A stretch of 51,851 bases of DNA from Mesaphorura yosii (Eukaryota; Arthropoda; Collembola; Poduromorpha; Tullbergiidae), in assembly GCA_009869945.1 (NCBI GenBank), contig WIXG01000475.1:1-51851 (forward strand), in the 5' to 3' direction. How positions within the stretch are numbered: the first letter of the stretch is position 1; every line of letters begins with the position of its first letter. The translations under genes and the position numbers were made by a program. Below the pieces are notes generated by a model. The model made no database searches, was not told where the DNA came from, and saw only the letters and a list, made by a program, of their open reading frames with translations. This document shows, one piece after another, positions 48,463-51,851 of the stretch.

Positions 48463-49414
48463 GACAGCGACAATCTTCGAGCACGACAACCGACACCCGA
48501 ACCTGAAAAGGCTCAAATTAGATTTTAGCAATTAAACCACACAACACAACACAAGGCAATAATACAAAAAGTTATGATCTCAATTATTAAGTTGTTTCCG
48601 TTGACAATTGAATAAAAGCTCACTTAAAATCTATGTTGAATATCGAATGACGTGAAATGAGTGGTACTGTGGGAAAACATTTAATTAATGCCCAATGTGT
48701 AGTGTGATTCGGCGGGCGTGGGACAGTCACGACCACAGTCACGACCCCGGTCATGGGCACAGCTGAAATATGATCTGGCGCTGTTCAGGAGCTGCAGGGA
48801 ATTCGTCGTCAGGGTCAGCTCGCTATATACTATCGATAGCTCTCTCGTGCTGACAATGGCTCGGTTCTGTTTGGAGAGCACAGCGTTTCTGCTTATTAAT
48901 TGGTAGACTTAATTAATTTAGCCTGCATTAGTTTACTTTATTGCTCAACTGCTTAACGCCACAAAAAGTCCCATTCAGTCAACTGATATAAATTCGTTTC
49001 AAGAAAGGGCGAATTTGCAGCCGTTTCTAATCTGTTACATATAAACAAGTACGAAAGTTTCTCCTCGCCCTGTCACTTTCAGGCGGTTTTGTTGCTTATG
49101 ACGTGGGTAAGCTCGCAGATGTCAACCTCAGTTCCAGCAACTAAAATTGTCCACGTACGTATTGCAACCGTCGCGTTCGTCCACGGCCCTTTCCTTATCT
49201 TATCACCGCGTTACCTTCCTCTTTGAAGGTTATTTTCGTGAATTGTGAATCGTGAATAATTCTGTACTTAATACCGAATAATCTCACACTTCGTACGCAA
49301 TTTCAGGACGAGGATTCACGTTCCGTTGATTCAATTCCTTAAAGTCTCCTCGTAATAAACAGTGAACGACAGAATCAGTAAATCCAACTCAGATTGTGAC
49401 AAGTTCTAGGCAAA
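48463..49414. other. Intergenic, no supported gene
   Basis: Flanks two secreted-protein genes on the same strand. Nothing else is recognised. Confidence 0.5.
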
Positions 49415-49758
49415 ATGGCTTCCAGGACTGTCCAGCTTATCGTGGTGGCAGTTTTCTTGACTGTCGTGTTGTTGTACAGGTCAGGACAAGCTTCGGAATA
49501 CATTCAACGTAAGTAAAGCGTCGTGATTTGTGATCGTAGAATATGCAACGCACTGTTTAATCAATTATGATCAATTTTATGAATTGCGCAGCCAAAGCCT
49601 GCGCCCTTGCTCCAGAAACTGGCCCTTGCCGTGCTCGCATTCCAGCGTTCTACTACAATCCAAAAACGAAGGCCTGTGAAGAATTTGTATACGGAGGCTG
49701 TGATGGAAATGCGAATCGGTTCACGTCAAAATCGGAGTGTTCCGATCTTTGCCACTAA
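49415..49758 (+). CDS. Secreted single-domain Kunitz inhibitor 1
   Basis: Exons 49415-49508 (signal peptide [20 protein letters not shown] and a short spacer) and 49592-49758 join in phase 1 to give 86 residues. The Kunitz domain has all six Cys: [10 protein letters not shown], then [24 protein letters not shown] and CSDLC. The reactive-loop P1 residue after GPC is Arg (GPCR-A), which favours trypsin-like proteases. A polyadenylation signal lies at 49889-49894. It shares exon layout and intron phase with the Kunitz gene at 51187. Confidence 0.93.
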
Positions 49759-49888
49759 ACACCAATGCGTAATGCCATTTGATAGCAATTACGACTCGCA
49801 ACGACAACGACTCGGTCTCGGTCCAACATCTGTTCCTACTTTACTTTGAACAGGACATTTATTTAAGGCCAATCTGGAAGATTTAGTT

Positions 49889-49894
49889 AATAAA
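49889..49894 (+). terminator. Polyadenylation signal AATAAA
   Basis: Canonical hexamer 131 bases after the Kunitz 1 stop; it faces the convergent gene ending at 49982. Confidence 0.5.
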
Positions 49895-49981
49895 GTAATT
49901 CGGTAGGTTTCTTGCAACGTGGATTGTACTTGGAATTTTTTTAATTCCACTCTTGACGAGGGTGGTGGTGGTAACGGCCGC

Positions 49982-50396
49982 TCAGCCGATTCTCCTCCGA
50001 TTAGGGAATTGGTAGTGTTTCGCTCCATGGAGAATGTTTCCCTTCCCGTCTGTCGGGTGGAAGTGCGGTTTTTGTCCAGCTTTATGTGGTGGGTGGTAGA
50101 TTGGTGGGTTTCCTTCAGAAAATGCAAATCATTTCTGCAGTGTACTGTTTTTGCATTGATGCTATTCTAACTCAGCAAGGCATTATTAGCATAAACTTAC
50201 CATTTCCAGCTCGCCTCGCTGCATGGTATGCTTCTTTACTGTTCTTGTAGTTCTGGAAGTGGTACGTGATTGATTTCGGGCGAGTGAACGAGAGCAGCGA
50301 GAGAAAATTATCGGCCGAGTGCGCAGGGTTTGGAGAGTGAATAATTAGCAGAGCAATCGTGATTGCGACCCCGCTGATCAAGAATGTGGCCCTCAT
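49982..50396 (-). CDS. Small secreted protein with His-rich HFHP C-terminal module
   Basis: Exons 50201-50396 and 49982-50112 join in phase 1 to give 108 residues. A signal peptide (ISGVAITIALLIIHSP) precedes a mature part of about 80 residues. It carries an Arg-rich YHAARRAGNG turn at the exon junction, then several His residues, a HFHP motif and a short basic tail. The layout (Arg-Ala-Gly turn, spaced His, PHFHP, Asp-Gly) recalls C-terminal modules of bacterial polymorphic secretion-system proteins; similar secreted proteins appear in springtails. That similarity is from memory and untested. The enzyme activity, if any, is unknown. It lies between two Kunitz genes on the opposite strand. 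Confidence 0.7.
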
Positions 50397-51186
50397 TTTC
50401 GAGAGTCGGGAGCGAAAAAACGAAATTCGGTGCCTGCAGTTAAAGTCTGTTGAACCCTGGCTCGGGCGTTCGCGTTTGTATGCAGCACGTAAACAGTCAA
50501 TAAGGAATGAAAATGAACTCTGATATCCTTTCCAGCTTAGTGATTTTCTGTACCATTTCCTCGTGATTGCACTGCGTTCTGCTCTGCTTTGCTACGCTGA
50601 GCTGTGCTGGAATTCTTATCAACGACAACGGCGATGCTTTTGTAATGTTTGCTCACCGCTATCAGCACAAACACACTCAGCCGGCAGCTACAACGCAACA
50701 GGTTAACACGATTGGTTTATTACAGGCAGGCGTTGGATTTGGGTTTGGCCCGTAGTGAGCAGCATTCATAATTGTAATCAATAGCATTCGCTTTATTAAT
50801 AATTCGTTTATGTACGGGATTTCAATTAAATTAAATTCAACGGTCCGGCCTTTGAAGCAGCAACAGATCGGCCCTGAATCGAGCTTAGCACAACTTGACT
50901 CATGACTCAATATTTAAAGACCGAGGTGACTGGCTCCGTCATTTTACTTGCTCTATCCTCAAAATTGTTGAAAGAGTTCTGGAATTTAGTACCCCAAATT
51001 CCCGAGAATCCCGACGCCTTATTTGCCTATTATCTGCAATATGCTTAAATACAGGGCACATCTTCAACTCGACTCCACTTTTCACGCACGGTCAGCAGAC
51101 GGCTGACTGAAATTCAATGTGATTTTTTATTCCTTGAATAGAGTGCAGATTGAACCGTCCGTCCCCGTGTCGTCGTACCCTCCTAC
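50397..51186. other. Intergenic, no supported gene
   Basis: Divergent flanks of the HFHP gene (minus) and Kunitz 2 (plus). Nothing recognised. Confidence 0.5.
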
Positions 51187-51584
51187 ATGGCTTCCAAATT
51201 CAAACCGATAGTTCAACTTCAGCTGGTGGCAGCGTTCTTGACTGCAGCGCTCCTTTCAAGCGTAGCGGCCCAAGCACACGCCTTCGTCTTTGAAGGAGAG
51301 TCGGACTTCGAGTCGGGCCAGCAGCATCAGCGTAAGTTAACGTGGCATGTGTCGTGTGATTTGAGCAATTCTGCAGTGCAATGCTGTGATTGGCTGTGTT
51401 TTCATGATTAGCCCGAGCCTGCTCTCTTCTTCCCGAAACGGGCCCCTGCCGTGCCTACATTCCGTCCTTCTACTACAATGCGACCACCAAAACGTGTGAT
51501 GAATTCATTTACGGAGGCTGTCGAGGCAATGCAAATAGGTTCTCGTCGAAGGCTGCATGCTGGGGCTTCTGTCGGTCCGATTAG
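51187..51584 (+). CDS. Secreted single-domain Kunitz inhibitor 2
   Basis: Exons 51187-51331 and 51412-51584 join in phase 1 to give 105 residues. The leader (LQLVAAFLTAALLSSVAAQ) is followed by a longer acidic spacer than in Kunitz 1. The Kunitz domain keeps six Cys: CSLLPETGPC, FYYNATTKTCDEFIYGGC, GNANRFSS, then CWGFC. P1 is Arg (GPCR-A). It is a diverged tandem duplicate of the gene at 49415. A polyadenylation signal lies at 51674-51679. Confidence 0.93.
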
Positions 51585-51673
51585 GACAGCAGCGCACCGC
51601 AAAAGGGCAAAGTTCAATGTGTTTAATGTCCAGTACTGAAACTTATTTTGCTGTCTTGCTGTTGACTGAAGGC

Positions 51674-51679
51674 AATAAA
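51674..51679 (+). terminator. Polyadenylation signal AATAAA
   Basis: Canonical hexamer 90 bases after the Kunitz 2 stop. Beyond it, 51718-51746 is rich in TGACTGAC repeats and nothing else is recognised to the window end. Confidence 0.6.
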
Positions 51680-51851
51680 CACAATCAACCAACATTGTCA
51701 CGTCATTTTGAAACTGTAATGACTGACTGACTCATGACTGACTCAGCGTGGTCAGCGTCCAGAGGAAGACTGAACCGCGTACGGTCAAGAAAATGAATTC
51801 ATAAACACAAAGAAGATGCGAATTGCACGCGAATTATACGAGAAACTGGTA

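Overview
This is animal nuclear DNA, almost certainly from an arthropod. Coding sequence is split by short GT-AG introns, mostly 50-150 bases. The genes include animal orthologues (CYLD, SEC23, TAPT1, RPUSD4, HMCES, DDAH) beside small secreted-protein genes, two gustatory-receptor-like seven-helix genes, Kunitz inhibitors, a C-type lectin and a neuropeptide F precursor. The mix of gustatory-like receptors, a tandem SnoaL-like family and a secreted protein ending in a His-rich HFHP module most resembles a springtail (Collembola). That placement is inference from gene content; no rRNA or mitochondrial marker is present. Exon models were built by hand from splice sites and reading phase. Nearly all multi-exon models close in frame.

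Layout. 1-4 kb: a two-helix membrane protein, a secreted Cys-rich repeat gene and a gustatory-like receptor with a late frameshift. The receptor's 3' end recurs as a 179-base duplicate at the window start. 5-8 kb: a SnoaL-like gene and a broken acid sphingomyelinase. 8.3-12.7 kb: a neuropeptide F gene on the minus strand with an in-frame cassette exon; its long first intron holds a dead mariner. 12.7-18.3 kb: gene-poor, with a 497-bp MITE. 18.3-25 kb: a C-type lectin, an intact gustatory-like receptor and a tandem array of three SnoaL-like genes. 26.8-31 kb: CYLD, followed by a small CAP-Gly-like gene. 32.5-34.3 kb: a filamin-repeat gene and a C2H2 zinc-finger pseudogene. 35-46.5 kb: a dense housekeeping block (TAPT1, SEC23, RPUSD4, DDAH, HMCES). 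47-51.6 kb: a Q-rich secreted protein, two Kunitz genes and the HFHP-type secreted protein.

There is no operon logic. The functional themes are secretion to gut or body surface (SnoaL-like, lectin, Kunitz, Cys-rich and HFHP genes), chemosensation, feeding-related peptide signalling and core cell biology. The strongest unusual signals are: the neuropeptide F cassette exon, which would swap the whole amidated peptide; a bacterial-type SnoaL-like family with 12-15 nt first coding exons, a gene-conversion tract and shared upstream sites; a DDAH lacking its catalytic cysteine; a CYLD with an N-myristoylation signal; and a polymorphic-toxin-like secreted gene.
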